The notes under the pieces: model-generated
Told to the model about the DNA's origin: nothing
Database searches by the model: none
What the model saw: the letters and a program-made list of their open reading frames with translations, nothing else
Made by a program: the position numbers and the translations under genes
NCBI GenBank assembly: GCA_017457225.1
Contig: JAFTHW010000001.1
Coordinates: forward strand, 24,869 to 88,868
Source of the DNA: Clostridia bacterium
GTDB lineage: Bacteria > Bacillota > Clostridia > Christensenellales > Borkfalkiaceae
Length of the DNA: 64,000 nucleotides
Direction: 5' to 3'
Shown: piece after piece, positions 1 through 8,734 of the stretch
How the letters are laid out: each line of letters begins with the position of its first letter
Position numbering within the stretch: position 1 is the stretch's first letter

Positions 1-693
1 GGGATCTATAAATATGTGACGAAATTTTCGGTAAAAGACGCGGCGTGTTTCGCACTCGCCATTGAAGTCCCGAAGATGGTAGACGAGTCGTTGGCCCTGA
101 TGGAGCAATATTTTGGCAACAGTCTAGACACTGCGCTCAAAATGGACGCCAACCGTTGCGCCTTGGTCAAGTACGTGGACGAAAGTGGGGACGAATACCG
201 TTCATCCGTCGATTACGCAGAGTTTTTGGCTCGTTCTTTGAAAGAGGAACTCGGTTTGGATGTTTTGGTGGGAGTTGGACCTACGGTGAACGAACTCAAA
301 GAGGTGGCGGGATCGTACTTGTGCGCGGAAAACGCACTCCGCTACGCCGACGTGTTCGAGAGTCGGGGAAACGTGCACTCTTATCGGGAATTCATTCTCG
401 CCCGTGTGTTGGAAGATATCCCCGAAAGCAAATGGGCGGAGTACGTAGCGGAGTTTTCGGACGAGCGGTTTAAAGAGATCTTTGAAAACGAAGAGATGAT
501 TTCGACGGCGGAGGAGTTTTTGCAGAGCAGCTTAAACACCAGCGAGACGGCGCGGAAATTGTACGTGCATCGCAATACGTTATTGTATAGATTAGACAAA
601 ATCGAAAAGGCGACGGGCTTAAATTTAAGGTCGTTTTCGGACGCTGTTGCGTTCCGCGTGTTGACGATTTTACGTAAATTACTCAATCGATAA
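1..693 (+). CDS. PucR/CdaR-type transcriptional regulator, C-terminal part (5' end outside window)
   Basis: The frame is open to the left edge, so the GTG at 16 is probably internal. The last ~55 residues form the PucR C-terminal helix-turn-helix (HTH_30): SSLNTSETARKLYVHRNTL followed by YRLDKIEKATGLNLR. The part before it resembles the GGDEF-like central region of PucR/CdaR regulators, a family that usually runs 350-550 residues. Such proteins control uptake or catabolic genes for purines, sugar diacids or amino acids. The target is not deducible here because the upstream neighbour is missing. The family call is confident; the role is not. Confidence 0.8.
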   Translation, partial: GIYKYVTKFSVKDAACFALAIEVPKMVDESLALMEQYFGNSLDTALKMDANRCALVKYVDESGDEYRSSVDYAEFLARSLKEELGLDVLVGVGPTVNELKEVAGSYLCAENALRYADVFESRGNVHSYREFILARVLEDIPESKWAEYVAEFSDERFKEIFENEEMISTAEEFLQSSLNTSETARKLYVHRNTLLYRLDKIEKATGLNLRSFSDAVAFRVLTILRKLLNR

Positions 694-807
694 AACCGTG
701 ACTTGAAGTTGGGAAACAGTATAGAAAGAGTCAGGGTTGGATATAGTAAAACAGATTTCCGTGAGCCGACAAGCCGTACGGAAATTTTCATAAAGAGAGG
801 GAGCGGA

Positions 808-2157
808 ATGGAAAATACGGAATGGAATCCTTGGGATGAGGTACAGGAAGAGCAAAGGGAGCAGCTTCCCGTCGAAAAGAAGCGAAAGCCTTGGAAGCGA
901 GGTGCGGCTTGGGCGCTTTGCGCGGTGATGGCGGCAGGTTTATTGGGAACGGGATTTCTCGTCGGGAGATTGACAATCGACGAAGAAATGCGTACGCTCC
1001 TGCGCGTGAAGCGCGAGATTCAAAAAGAATATTATCAAGAGGTGACCGACGAGGAGTTTTACGACGCGTTGTTTTACGCGGTCAATAACAACGTTCTCGA
1101 CGCGTATTCACAGTATTTGAGCGCCGAGGAGTTCGATGCTGTGACCGAGTCGGCAACAGGTAGAACGAGCGGTTTGGGCGTGGTGATCAACAAGTCCGAT
1201 CTTTGCATTTTGCGCGTTTGCGGGAACTCGCCCGCCGAGCGCGCGGGGATACGAGTGGGCTCGTATATCGTAGGATTCGGTTTGACGGAAGAAACAATTC
1301 AGCAGAGTTCCGACCACGCAACATTTTCCGCTTTTTTGAACGGAGTCGAGGATGGGATTCCCTTTTATTTATTGTTAAAAGAGGGGGAAACGTTGTCGAT
1401 CAAAAGCGCAACGAGAGAAAATTATGTGGAAAATTACGTATTCTACCGCTCGAAAGATACTTCGTACGGGTTTACGGGCAATAAGGCGACAACGTTGACG
1501 GAACGGAGCGATGCGCTTGCTTGTCTAAACGCGGATACGGCGTATATAAGACTGACGCAATTTAACGGCTCGGCAGCGGAGCAGTTTCACGGGGCGATGT
1601 CGCAATTCAAAACGGAAAACAAGAAACATCTCGTTCTCGATCTGCGCGGGAATGGAGGCGGATACCTGAACATTATGCGGGAGATCGCCAGCTATTTTTG
1701 TAAAGGCTCGGAGAAAGAAAAACCCGTTGTAGCGGTCGCCGACTACGGGGAAAAGAAAGACGAGTTCAAAGCGTATGAGAATGTATACGACGAATATTTC
1801 TCTGCGGAAAGCCGCATTTGCGTGCTTGCTGACAGGAGCACGGCTTCCGCTTCCGAATGTCTGATCGGGTGTATGGTGGATTACGGCACAACGGCGTACG
1901 GCGATATTTGTTTATTTACCGTGGACGGAACAGCGAAAACGTTCGGGAAAGGGATTATGCAAAATACCTACCCCTTACAGATTTTAAAAGGCAACGCCAT
2001 TAAGCTCACGACGGCGGAGATCCGTTGGCCGTTGAGCGGTCATTCCATACACGGTAGGGGTATTTTACCCGAAGACGGGACGAAAGTGGCGCAAAATAAC
2101 GGCTCGGAAGAAGAGGGAATCGCGGAGGCGGTCGCGAAACTGTTCCCGACTGCATAA
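808..2157 (+). CDS. PDZ-containing S41 family peptidase (CtpA-like), membrane anchored
   Basis: A 449-residue carboxyl-terminal processing protease. I start it at the ATG at 808, behind a purine-rich GGGAGCGGA, rather than the TTG at 703, because the 35 extra residues look unlike a protein start. Residues ~30-55 form one membrane helix, so the catalytic part is outside the cell. A degenerate PDZ domain (GLGVVINKSDLCILRV, AERAGIRVGSYIVGFG) is followed by the S41 core. The nucleophile lies in STASASE, and the general-base lysine is probably in FGKGIMQ about 60 residues later. Family members trim cell-wall or secreted proteins, sometimes in sporulation signalling. The substrate is unknown. The gene ends in its own terminator. 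Confidence 0.88.
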   Translation: MENTEWNPWDEVQEEQREQLPVEKKRKPWKRGAAWALCAVMAAGLLGTGFLVGRLTIDEEMRTLLRVKREIQKEYYQEVTDEEFYDALFYAVNNNVLDAYSQYLSAEEFDAVTESATGRTSGLGVVINKSDLCILRVCGNSPAERAGIRVGSYIVGFGLTEETIQQSSDHATFSAFLNGVEDGIPFYLLLKEGETLSIKSATRENYVENYVFYRSKDTSYGFTGNKATTLTERSDALACLNADTAYIRLTQFNGSAAEQFHGAMSQFKTENKKHLVLDLRGNGGGYLNIMREIASYFCKGSEKEKPVVAVADYGEKKDEFKAYENVYDEYFSAESRICVLADRSTASASECLIGCMVDYGTTAYGDICLFTVDGTAKTFGKGIMQNTYPLQILKGNAIKLTTAEIRWPLSGHSIHGRGILPEDGTKVAQNNGSEEEGIAEAVAKLFPTA

Positions 2158-2184
2158 CGGATTGAAAAACAAATAAAGACAAAC

Positions 2185-2220
2185 AAAAAGGCTTATCGAA
2201 AAGATAAGCCTTTTTGTTTT
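2185..2220 (+). terminator. Rho-independent terminator after the S41 peptidase gene
   Basis: An 8-bp stem GGCTTATC (2190-2197) / GATAAGCC (2203-2210) with a GAAAA loop is followed by TTTTTGTTTT. Confidence 0.9.
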
Positions 2221-2312
2221 TATGTGGAGGTTCTCTTATAAAAAGGGAATCTGTGAGCGAAGCCTTGTACGGAAAGTATAACCCGTCAATATGTTGGCTT
2301 CGTTGTAAAAAT

Positions 2313-2349
2313 GTGATAGTTTGCGGAAAATTTAAATTTCCGCAAACTA
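2313..2349 (-). terminator. Terminator of the pgm-tkt transcript (minus strand)
   Basis: A perfect 13-bp inverted repeat, TAGTTTGCGGAAA (2317-2329) / TTTCCGCAAACTA (2337-2349), lies just past the tkt stop. Read on the minus strand it runs into a T-rich stretch. Confidence 0.75.
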
Positions 2350-2360
2350 CCTGAATTTCC

Positions 2361-4361
2361 TTATTTTGCTTTTTCTACCGAAGCGAGCGCCTTTTCCACT
2401 ACGTTTTCAACGGTGAAACCGAAGTGAGGGAAGAGAACGCCTGCAGGCGCGGAAGCGCCAAACGTGGTCATACCGACGATTTCGCCGCATTCGCCTGCAT
2501 ATCTGTACCAACTGTAAGGAGAGCCTGCTTCTACGCATACTCTTGCTTTGACGTTTGCGGGGAGAACGGACGCTTTATAATCCGCCGATTGTTTTTCGAA
2601 CTCTTCGATACAAGGCATAGAAACGACTCGCGCATTCACGCCTTTTGCCGCAAGCTCCGCTTTTGCTTTTACGCAAAGCTCTACTTCCGAACCCGTGCCG
2701 ATGAGCAATACGTCGGGGGTACCTTCGCAATCTTCGAGTACGTAACCGCCTTTAAGCGCTTCTTTGCCGCTGTTTGCGTATTGAGGCAAGTTCTGGCGGG
2801 AAAGAACGAGAACGGTGGGTTCGCAACCGCTCATAGCCGATACCCAAGCCGCCGCCGTTTCCTTGCCGTCTGCGGGACGGTAAACGTTTACGCCGGGAAT
2901 GGAACGGAGCATAATGAGCTGTTCTACGGGTTGATGAGTAGGACCGTCTTCGCCGACACCTATGGAGTCGTGCGTCATAATATACGTAACCGGCAATTTC
3001 ATCAAAGCGGACAAACGGATTGCAGGTTTGCAATAATCGGAGAATACGAAAAACGTAGCGCAGTACGCTTGCATGCCGCCGTGAAGCTGCATACCGTTCG
3101 CGATCGCCGCCATCGCGTGTTCGCGGATACCGAAATGAATGTTTCTGCCGCCAAAGTTATCGGGGGAGAACGTACCGTATTTCATTTCGTCCGTGTCTTT
3201 CATATCCGAAAGGTTGGAGGGAGCGAGGTCTGCCGAGCCGCCGATGAGCTGGGGCATTTTTGCTGCGAGCTTGTTCAATACTTTCGCAGAAGTCTGACGG
3301 GTCGCCATAGGCTTTTCAAAATCGTACAAATCCGTCATTTCGTCGAAGTTGGGCTTCTCGCCTGCCATCGCCGCCTTGTATTCCGCCGCGAGTTCGGGAT
3401 ACGTATTTTCGTAATCTACGAACATCTTCTTCCAACGGGATTCCTTGCTCGCGCCGGCTGCGCCTGCTTGCGCGCAATGATCGAACACGGCTTGAGGGCA
3501 ATCGAAAGGCTCGTATTCCCAACCGAGTTTTTCTTTGGATTTTTGAAGATTTTCCGCTCCCAAAGGCGCGCCGTGACATTTCGCGCTGCCTTCGAGGGGG
3601 GAGCCGTGACCGATGTTGGTACGGCAAATGATGATGGAGGGTTTGTCCGTACGCGCTTTTGCTTTTTCGATCGCTTCGGACAAAGCCACTACGTCGTCGG
3701 GGGTAGTGGCGAGGTCTACGTGGAGAACCTGCCAGTTTTGCGCCGCGAAACGCGCGCCTACGTTTTCTTTAAACGTTACGTCCGTATCCCCTTCGATGGT
3801 GATGTCGTTATCGTCGTACAAAACGATAAGTTTTCCAAGTGCGTGCGTACCTGCAAAGGAGCAAGCTTCGTACGCGATCCCTTCTTCCAAACAACCGTCG
3901 CCGCAAATCGCGTAGGTGTAGTGGTCAACCACTTTAAAACCGGGTTTGTTGTATTTTGCGGCAAGATTCGCTTCCGCAAGCGCCATACCGACGGCGTTGG
4001 CAATACCCTGACCGAGAGGCCCCGTCGTAGTTTCCACGCCTGCGGTGTGGCCGTATTCGGGATGACCGGGCGTTTTCGAGCCGAGCTGACGGAAGTTCAT
4101 CAAATCCTCTTTCGTCAATCCCATTCCGTAGAGATAGAACAAGGAATAGTCAAGCATCGAGCCGTGACCTGCGGACAAAATAAATCTGTCGCGGTTTTCC
4201 CAAGCGGGATCTTTGGGATTGAATTTCAAAAAGTTTTGAAACAGCGTATAGCCGATCGGAGCGCAGCCCATAGGCAAACCGGGGTGACCGGATTTCGCTT
4301 TTTCAATCGCTTCCGCGGATAAAATTCTTATCGCGTTGATGGTAGTTTTCTGTACGTCCAT
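2361..4361 (-). CDS. tkt: Transketolase
   Basis: A full-length 666-residue thiamine-diphosphate transketolase of the non-oxidative pentose phosphate pathway, cytoplasmic. It moves two-carbon ketol units between sugar phosphates. Visible marks are the N-terminal SGHPGLPMGCAPI, the ThDP/Mg site GDGCLEEGIAYEA through NDITIEGD, the central-domain FGIREHAMAAIANG, and THDSIGVGEDGPTHQPVEQ, which contains substrate-contact residues. The start is fixed by AGGAGA eight bases upstream. It follows pgm by 54 bp on the same strand, so the two are probably cotranscribed. Confidence 0.97.
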   Translation of the reverse strand: MDVQKTTINAIRILSAEAIEKAKSGHPGLPMGCAPIGYTLFQNFLKFNPKDPAWENRDRFILSAGHGSMLDYSLFYLYGMGLTKEDLMNFRQLGSKTPGHPEYGHTAGVETTTGPLGQGIANAVGMALAEANLAAKYNKPGFKVVDHYTYAICGDGCLEEGIAYEACSFAGTHALGKLIVLYDDNDITIEGDTDVTFKENVGARFAAQNWQVLHVDLATTPDDVVALSEAIEKAKARTDKPSIIICRTNIGHGSPLEGSAKCHGAPLGAENLQKSKEKLGWEYEPFDCPQAVFDHCAQAGAAGASKESRWKKMFVDYENTYPELAAEYKAAMAGEKPNFDEMTDLYDFEKPMATRQTSAKVLNKLAAKMPQLIGGSADLAPSNLSDMKDTDEMKYGTFSPDNFGGRNIHFGIREHAMAAIANGMQLHGGMQAYCATFFVFSDYCKPAIRLSALMKLPVTYIMTHDSIGVGEDGPTHQPVEQLIMLRSIPGVNVYRPADGKETAAAWVSAMSGCEPTVLVLSRQNLPQYANSGKEALKGGYVLEDCEGTPDVLLIGTGSEVELCVKAKAELAAKGVNARVVSMPCIEEFEKQSADYKASVLPANVKARVCVEAGSPYSWYRYAGECGEIVGMTTFGASAPAGVLFPHFGFTVENVVEKALASVEKAK

Positions 4362-4415
4362 AACATTCTCCTATATTTTATATTTTTCTTTTTTGGTGAT
4401 AGCAAGCGGAGCGAT

Positions 4416-5993
4416 TTAGATGGCGCCGCGCCAATTATGTTTCGCCTTTTCCATCGCGTCCGCGCGAGCGTCCGCAATCGCCTTTTCAAAAGCTGTAAGA
4501 TCGAGGAAATCGTATTTTTTAAGGAAGTAATACAAATCCTTGACGATTTTAAGGCTTCCGCCCATACCATTGCTCTCTACGTTGATGGGTAACACGGGAT
4601 CGTGCAGGCTCAGGCGGATCAATGCCCAACCCTCGCCGTGCGCTTCGTCGTAGTTTGCGCGAATTCCCTCGTAATTCTCTTTCGAAGGAGTGATATACGC
4701 GGTTTTCGTCGCGTACGCGGTAAAGTCCGCAATAATTGTTTTACCAAGCTCTTTAAAATCGCAATCGGCCTTGAATTTCACGCGGAGTTCCTTCGCTTCC
4801 GTAGGCTCTTCGAGATTTTGCACGAGTTTGGTAAGATTTTTTCCCTCTTTTGCCGCTTTGGCAAGAGCAATGAGGATACGCGTGATCAAATACGCTCCGT
4901 CGTCGAGGAAATAATTTTCTTTCAAAGCCGCGTGTCCGCTCGTTTCGATCGCGAGGGGAGTATATTCTCCGAGCTTGTTGAGTCGGATCGCCTCGTTGAT
5001 CACGTTTTTATAACCTCTCTTAAAACGGTGGTGTCTGCCACCCATGTTCGAGATGAACTTGCTCAATCCGTCCGAAGTGACCGAATCGGTAACGATTGTA
5101 CCGGGTTTTTCGGAAAGCAGGATTGCGGAGATGAGTGCGATCAAACGGTTACGGTTGATTTCTTTGCCGTCTTGATCTACTGCGCCGGCTCTATCCACGT
5201 CCGTATCGAAGATAATTCCGAAATCCGCCTTTGCCGAAAGAACGGCGTTGCAAACCGAGCGAATCGCGTCTTCGTTTTCGGGGTTGGGAATATGGTTGGG
5301 AAACGTTCCGTCGGGTTCGAGGAATTGAGATCCCGTCGTATCTGCGCCAAGAGGCTCTAATACTTTATCGGCAAAGAATCCGCCCGCTCCGTTGCCTGCG
5401 TCTACGACGATTTTCTTTCCTTTCAAAGGAGTTTCTTCTCCCGTATTCGCGCGGATAAGTTGCACAAGGTATGCCGCGTAATCGTCAAGATAGGGTTTTT
5501 GGGTGACCGTTCCGATCTCGCCCGGTTGTGCAAATCGGAACGTAGCCGCAATTTCCAGAATTTCCTTTATATCCGAATCTTCCAGACCGCCTTGCGGAGC
5601 GAAGAATTTTAAACCGTTGCGGTGGAAAGGCAAATGGCTTGCCGTGATCATAATCGAGCCGTCGCAGGGATTTTCTTTCCAAGTTTCTTCGCGAAGTAGG
5701 GTAAACATAGAAGGCGTGGTGGAAAGTCCGGTCACAACCGCGTCGTGTCCCGTCGAGGTAATCCCTTTCACAGTTGCGTCCAAAAGCGTGGGCGCGGAGA
5801 TACGGGAATCGTGTCCAACGGCGATCCGCACTTTGATTTTTCCCGTGCGGGTAATGAGCCATACGCAGAATGCTTTCGCAATGTTTTCCACGGCTTCCGT
5901 CGTCAAAGTAACGGGTTCGTTTTCCACTCCGTCTACGGCAACGCCGCGCACGTCCGAACCGTTCCGCAGTTTCAAGTAATCCTGTAAAGTCAT
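4416..5993 (-). CDS. Phosphoglucomutase/phosphomannomutase family protein (phosphohexomutase)
   Basis: A 525-residue alpha-D-phosphohexomutase interconverting sugar 1- and 6-phosphates. The phosphoserine loop is ITASHLPFHRNGLKFF, the Mg-binding loop is FDTDVDRAG, the sugar-specificity loop is ETSGHAALKENYFLDDGA, and a C-terminal phosphate-binding domain follows. I chose the ATG at 5993 behind GGAG instead of the TTG at 6047, which has no ribosome site. The sequence is closest in style to the long clostridial PGM/PMM proteins that precede sugar-nucleotide synthesis. Whether glucose, mannose or glucosamine phosphate is preferred cannot be read here. Confidence 0.9.
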   Translation of the reverse strand: MTLQDYLKLRNGSDVRGVAVDGVENEPVTLTTEAVENIAKAFCVWLITRTGKIKVRIAVGHDSRISAPTLLDATVKGITSTGHDAVVTGLSTTPSMFTLLREETWKENPCDGSIMITASHLPFHRNGLKFFAPQGGLEDSDIKEILEIAATFRFAQPGEIGTVTQKPYLDDYAAYLVQLIRANTGEETPLKGKKIVVDAGNGAGGFFADKVLEPLGADTTGSQFLEPDGTFPNHIPNPENEDAIRSVCNAVLSAKADFGIIFDTDVDRAGAVDQDGKEINRNRLIALISAILLSEKPGTIVTDSVTSDGLSKFISNMGGRHHRFKRGYKNVINEAIRLNKLGEYTPLAIETSGHAALKENYFLDDGAYLITRILIALAKAAKEGKNLTKLVQNLEEPTEAKELRVKFKADCDFKELGKTIIADFTAYATKTAYITPSKENYEGIRANYDEAHGEGWALIRLSLHDPVLPINVESNGMGGSLKIVKDLYYFLKKYDFLDLTAFEKAIADARADAMEKAKHNWRGAI

Positions 5994-6070
5994 TCGTTTT
6001 TCTCCGTGTTGTCGATCGTAAATTTCCGGAATTTTCGCGATTGGCAAAAAGTCCGAATAACCACAAATAC

Positions 6071-6099
6071 ATTATACATTTTTTTATTGCTTTTTTCAA
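6071..6099 (-). promoter_or_regulatory. SigA-type promoter of the pgm-tkt operon
   Basis: On the minus strand there is TTGAAA (6094-6099), a 17-bp spacer and TATAAT (6071-6076). This puts the transcript start near 6064, about 70 nt before the pgm ATG. Confidence 0.7.
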
Positions 6100-6216
6100 G
6101 TCTTTTTTAGAAAAATTTCAGGAAAAATATTTTTTCTTTGTTCCTTTCGTAAAAAAGGGGGAGTAAAACCCTCCGTCTCGCGGTTTTTTCGTTTTTTACA
6201 AGGAGTCAAAATTCCC

Positions 6217-6246
6217 TTGACAAAGAAAAGAAGAATATGATATAAT
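6217..6246 (+). promoter_or_regulatory. SigA-type promoter of the degV gene
   Basis: TTGACA (6217-6222), an 18-bp spacer and TATAAT (6241-6246), 48 bp before the ATG. Confidence 0.75.
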
Positions 6247-6293
6247 AAATTGTCAGAAAAAGATATGACAAATCCGTAAAGGAGAAAACGGTT

Positions 6294-7196
6294 ATGGCAT
6301 TGTTTGCAGTTTCAACCGATTCAACCAGCGATTTAAAAAAGGAATACGTGCAAAGAAGCGCCGTGTATTTCGTTCCTTTGACGTTTACGATGGAAAAGGA
6401 CGGCGTGATCGAAGAAGGACTTGATCATTTTTCCACCGAGCAGGAATACGTGGAGTTTTATAAAAAAGTCAGAGAGGGGTACTTCCCCCGTACGGCGAAG
6501 CTCAACTACCAAGCGCATATGGATCATTTCACGGCGATGGCGGAAGCGGGAGTGGAAGACGTAGTCCATTTCACTATTTCTTCGGGACTTGCCAATACGA
6601 TCACGATTACGAAGCAGGCAGCGGCGGACGTGAAAGCGAAATATCCCAAATTCAACGTTTACGCAGTCGATCCGTTGTCGGCGACGGCGGGGCAGGGCGT
6701 ACTTGTTCGGATCGCCGTAGATTGTCGGGATCAAGGAATGACGGCGAAAGAAACGTACGAGCTTTTGATGGAAATCCGAAACAACGTACAGCATTGTATT
6801 ATACCCGATAATTTATTTTATCTCAAAAAGGGCGGGAGAGTTTCGGCAACGTCAGCGGTGGTCGGTACGATGCTCAATATCAAACCGATGCTCACGTTCG
6901 ACGTCGAGGGAAAACTGAAAGTCGTCGAAAAATGCAAGGGAATGAAAAAGGCGTTTGCCCGCATTGCGGACTATATGCAAAAAGCCCCTTGTGACGAAAG
7001 AGGACTGGCGATCGTCGTGCATACCGACAATCCGACGGGCGCGCAGGAGCTTGCGACTCTTCTCGAAAATCGGTGGGGAATCAAACCCATAATCGATATT
7101 ATGGGACCCGTAATCGGCTCGCACGTAGGACCGGGCTCGGTTTCCTGTTGTTGGGTGTCCACCAAAACGAGAACGGAACTTATGGGCGATCTTTAA
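6294..7196 (+). CDS. DegV family fatty-acid-binding protein
   Basis: 300 residues, the usual family length. The N-terminal STDSTSDLKKEY, the loop PRTAKLNYQAHMDHF, ISSGLANTITITKQA and VDPLSATAGQGVLVRIA are DegV hallmarks. The C-terminal GPVIGSHVGPGS closes the fatty-acid pocket. FakB members of the family present exogenous fatty acids to the FakA kinase. No fakA lies here, so a FakB role is inference. The ribosome site AAAGGAGA fixes the start. It is a single-gene unit between its own promoter and a weak terminator. Confidence 0.92.
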   Translation: MALFAVSTDSTSDLKKEYVQRSAVYFVPLTFTMEKDGVIEEGLDHFSTEQEYVEFYKKVREGYFPRTAKLNYQAHMDHFTAMAEAGVEDVVHFTISSGLANTITITKQAAADVKAKYPKFNVYAVDPLSATAGQGVLVRIAVDCRDQGMTAKETYELLMEIRNNVQHCIIPDNLFYLKKGGRVSATSAVVGTMLNIKPMLTFDVEGKLKVVEKCKGMKKAFARIADYMQKAPCDERGLAIVVHTDNPTGAQELATLLENRWGIKPIIDIMGPVIGSHVGPGSVSCCWVSTKTRTELMGDL

Positions 7197-7226
7197 AAGA
7201 TGGATAAAGAAGCGGAAACGGCGACT

Positions 7227-7248
7227 CGACGGAGTTCGTCGTTTTTTT
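7227..7248 (+). terminator. Short terminator after degV
   Basis: A 5-bp GC-rich stem CGACG/CGTCG with a GAGTT loop is followed directly by seven T. Confidence 0.5.
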
Positions 7249-7258
7249 GTGAAAACGC

Positions 7259-7287
7259 TTGCTTTTGCGGTGAAATTGTAGTATAAT
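7259..7287 (+). promoter_or_regulatory. Promoter of the cobalamin-riboswitch transcript
   Basis: TTGCTT (7259-7264), a 17-bp spacer and TATAAT (7282-7287), directly upstream of the riboswitch. Confidence 0.7.
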
Positions 7288-7304
7288 AAGCTCAACCGAA
7301 TACG

Positions 7305-7500
7305 AACGCGCGGTACGTTTTCTGCGGGAAACGTTTAAAAGGGAAGAGAGACTCCGTTTTAGGATTTGCTCCGCTGCCTCCGCAACCGTAAGAACGTCGG
7401 TCTACGTCCACTGCGAAAACTGTGGGAAGGGCGTAGGCAGGTATGCGACGAATGCATATACGACGTTGTAAGCCGGGAGACCTGCCGAGCATTTTGGAAA
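7305..7500 (+). promoter_or_regulatory. Cobalamin (B12) riboswitch
   Basis: The adenosylcobalamin-type aptamer is recognisable from its conserved blocks in order: GGGAA near 7341, GCCTCCGCAACCGTAA at 7376-7391 (consensus GCCnCCGCAACnGTAA), CCACTGCGAAAACTGTGGGAAGG near 7408-7430, and the B12 box AAGCCGGGAGACCTGCC at 7470-7486. About 115 nt of expression platform follow, with a GTCC-TGCC/GGCA-GGAC hairpin near 7533-7558 and a T-rich stretch before the AGGAGG of the next gene. It should lower expression of the DUF4430/ECF genes when cobalamin is plentiful. Confidence 0.93.
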
Positions 7501-7615
7501 AACGAATTTTTGCGGAGAGGCGAAAAGCGTTGAAGTCCCTGCCAAGCGGCAAAGGACAAACCTTTCCCGTACGCCTGATTCGACGTTCGGATTTTTTATT
7601 TTTAGGAGGCGTGTG

Positions 7616-8020
7616 ATGGAACGCAAAAAATGGCAACGGATCGGGTATTTTCTTTTTGCGGTGGTATTTAGTATCTCTATGCTCTGTTTTTCCGCTTGTA
7701 AAAAGGACGTAAAACCCGTCGTCATTGTAACCGAATCGAACGTAGAGTCGGGTTATACGCTTTTGGACGTAATGGAGGCTTGGGAAGAAGACGGAAAACT
7801 TACGTTTACGATCGAAAACGGTATGATTACGAAGCTCAACGGAGTGAAGAATTCCACGAACAGCTATTGGATGTTATATACTTCGGATTCGGCAAACGCC
7901 AATGAAGCTTGGGGTGTTTACGAATACGGTGGAGAAACATACGGAAGTGCTGTTCTGGGTGTGAGCGAGCTCGTCGTAATCGCGAGTGCGACCTACGTGT
8001 GGGTGTATCAAACTTTTTAA
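7616..8020 (+). CDS. DUF4430-type (transcobalamin-like) lipoprotein, B12-regulated
   Basis: 134 residues with a lipoprotein signal peptide ending at CFSA|C28. The mature part has the DUF4430 / transcobalamin C-terminal-like pattern: a ligand-loop ending YWMLYTSD, then a short beta-rich tail. It is a single-domain form without the N-terminal all-alpha domain of transcobalamins. ATG 7616 lies six bases after AGGAGG. A GTG three bases earlier is too close to that site. Being downstream of a cobalamin riboswitch and before an ECF S component, it probably captures corrinoid at the cell surface; this is inference. Confidence 0.82.
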   Translation: MERKKWQRIGYFLFAVVFSISMLCFSACKKDVKPVVIVTESNVESGYTLLDVMEAWEEDGKLTFTIENGMITKLNGVKNSTNSYWMLYTSDSANANEAWGVYEYGGETYGSAVLGVSELVVIASATYVWVYQTF

Positions 8021-8044
8021 TAAAAGCATAGGGGCAGGTACGGG

Positions 8045-8572
8045 ATGAAACGGTATCAAACGGCAAAAGAATACGCGTACATCGCGGTCTTTATCGCGGT
8101 GACGATTGCGGCGCAGCTTGTATTGTCGGCAATCCCCGGCGTAGAAGTCGTGACCGTTTTATTTATTACGTATGCGTTTGTGTTCGGGGCGATGCGCAGC
8201 GTTTTTGCAGCGCTGGCATTTTCGCTGGTAAGACAACTCGTTTTCGGCTTTTTCCCGAACGTATTGATTTTGTATCTTGCGTATTATAGCCTGCTTTCCG
8301 TCACGTTCGGTCTTTTGGGAAAAGTTTTGAGCCCCGATTTTAGGGGCGTGACGCTGCTCGTAGGGATTGCTTGTATCTTCGCGGTAGCCTTTACTGCGAT
8401 GGATTGCGTGATCACTCCTTTGTATTTTGGATACAGTGCAGGCGCGTGGAAGAGCTATTTTTTGGCATCTTTACCTGTTATGGGTACGCAAGCGCTGTGC
8501 GTAGGCGTCACGATGGCTTGTCTGTTTCTGCCGCTACATCGTGCTTTTTCGTTTGTAAAATCCCGATTATAA
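8045..8572 (+). CDS. ECF transporter S component, probably for cobalamin or a precursor
   Basis: 175 residues with about six hydrophobic helices and the S-component style (AYIAVFIAVTIAAQLVL, then a small-residue-rich FGAMRSVFAALAFSLVRQL). The S component binds the vitamin in the membrane and docks on the shared EcfA-EcfA'-EcfT module, which is not encoded in this window. The riboswitch and the neighbouring DUF4430 lipoprotein point to cobalamin or a related corrinoid. The gene is 24 bp after the lipoprotein gene, with GGGGCAGG as ribosome site. Confidence 0.85.
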   Translation: MKRYQTAKEYAYIAVFIAVTIAAQLVLSAIPGVEVVTVLFITYAFVFGAMRSVFAALAFSLVRQLVFGFFPNVLILYLAYYSLLSVTFGLLGKVLSPDFRGVTLLVGIACIFAVAFTAMDCVITPLYFGYSAGAWKSYFLASLPVMGTQALCVGVTMACLFLPLHRAFSFVKSRL

Positions 8573-8653
8573 CGATTTCGACAGGGAAAAACGTCGCTAT
8601 AGGGAGATTTTTGAAAAAATTCGCATAATCCCCGATAAATGTGAAAAAATATA

Positions 8654-8682
8654 TTGACTTTTTCGGATTTTTAAGATACAAT
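8654..8682 (+). promoter_or_regulatory. Promoter of the PH-domain gene
   Basis: TTGACT (8654-8659), a 17-bp spacer and TACAAT (8677-8682). Confidence 0.65.
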
Positions 8683-8734
8683 ATAATATACGATATCAAA
8701 GATCGAAGAAGTATATCTTATCGGAGAGTGTGGT

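Noticed and set aside
703-807. N-terminal extension of the S41 peptidase from TTG 703
   Set aside because: No ribosome site at 703; ATG 808 has one and directly starts the acidic lead before the membrane helix.
2424-4322. 632-codon plus-strand open frame opposite tkt
   Set aside because: It is the mirror of an unmistakable transketolase gene, and its translation has no recognisable domain and an Arg/Phe-rich composition typical of antisense frames.
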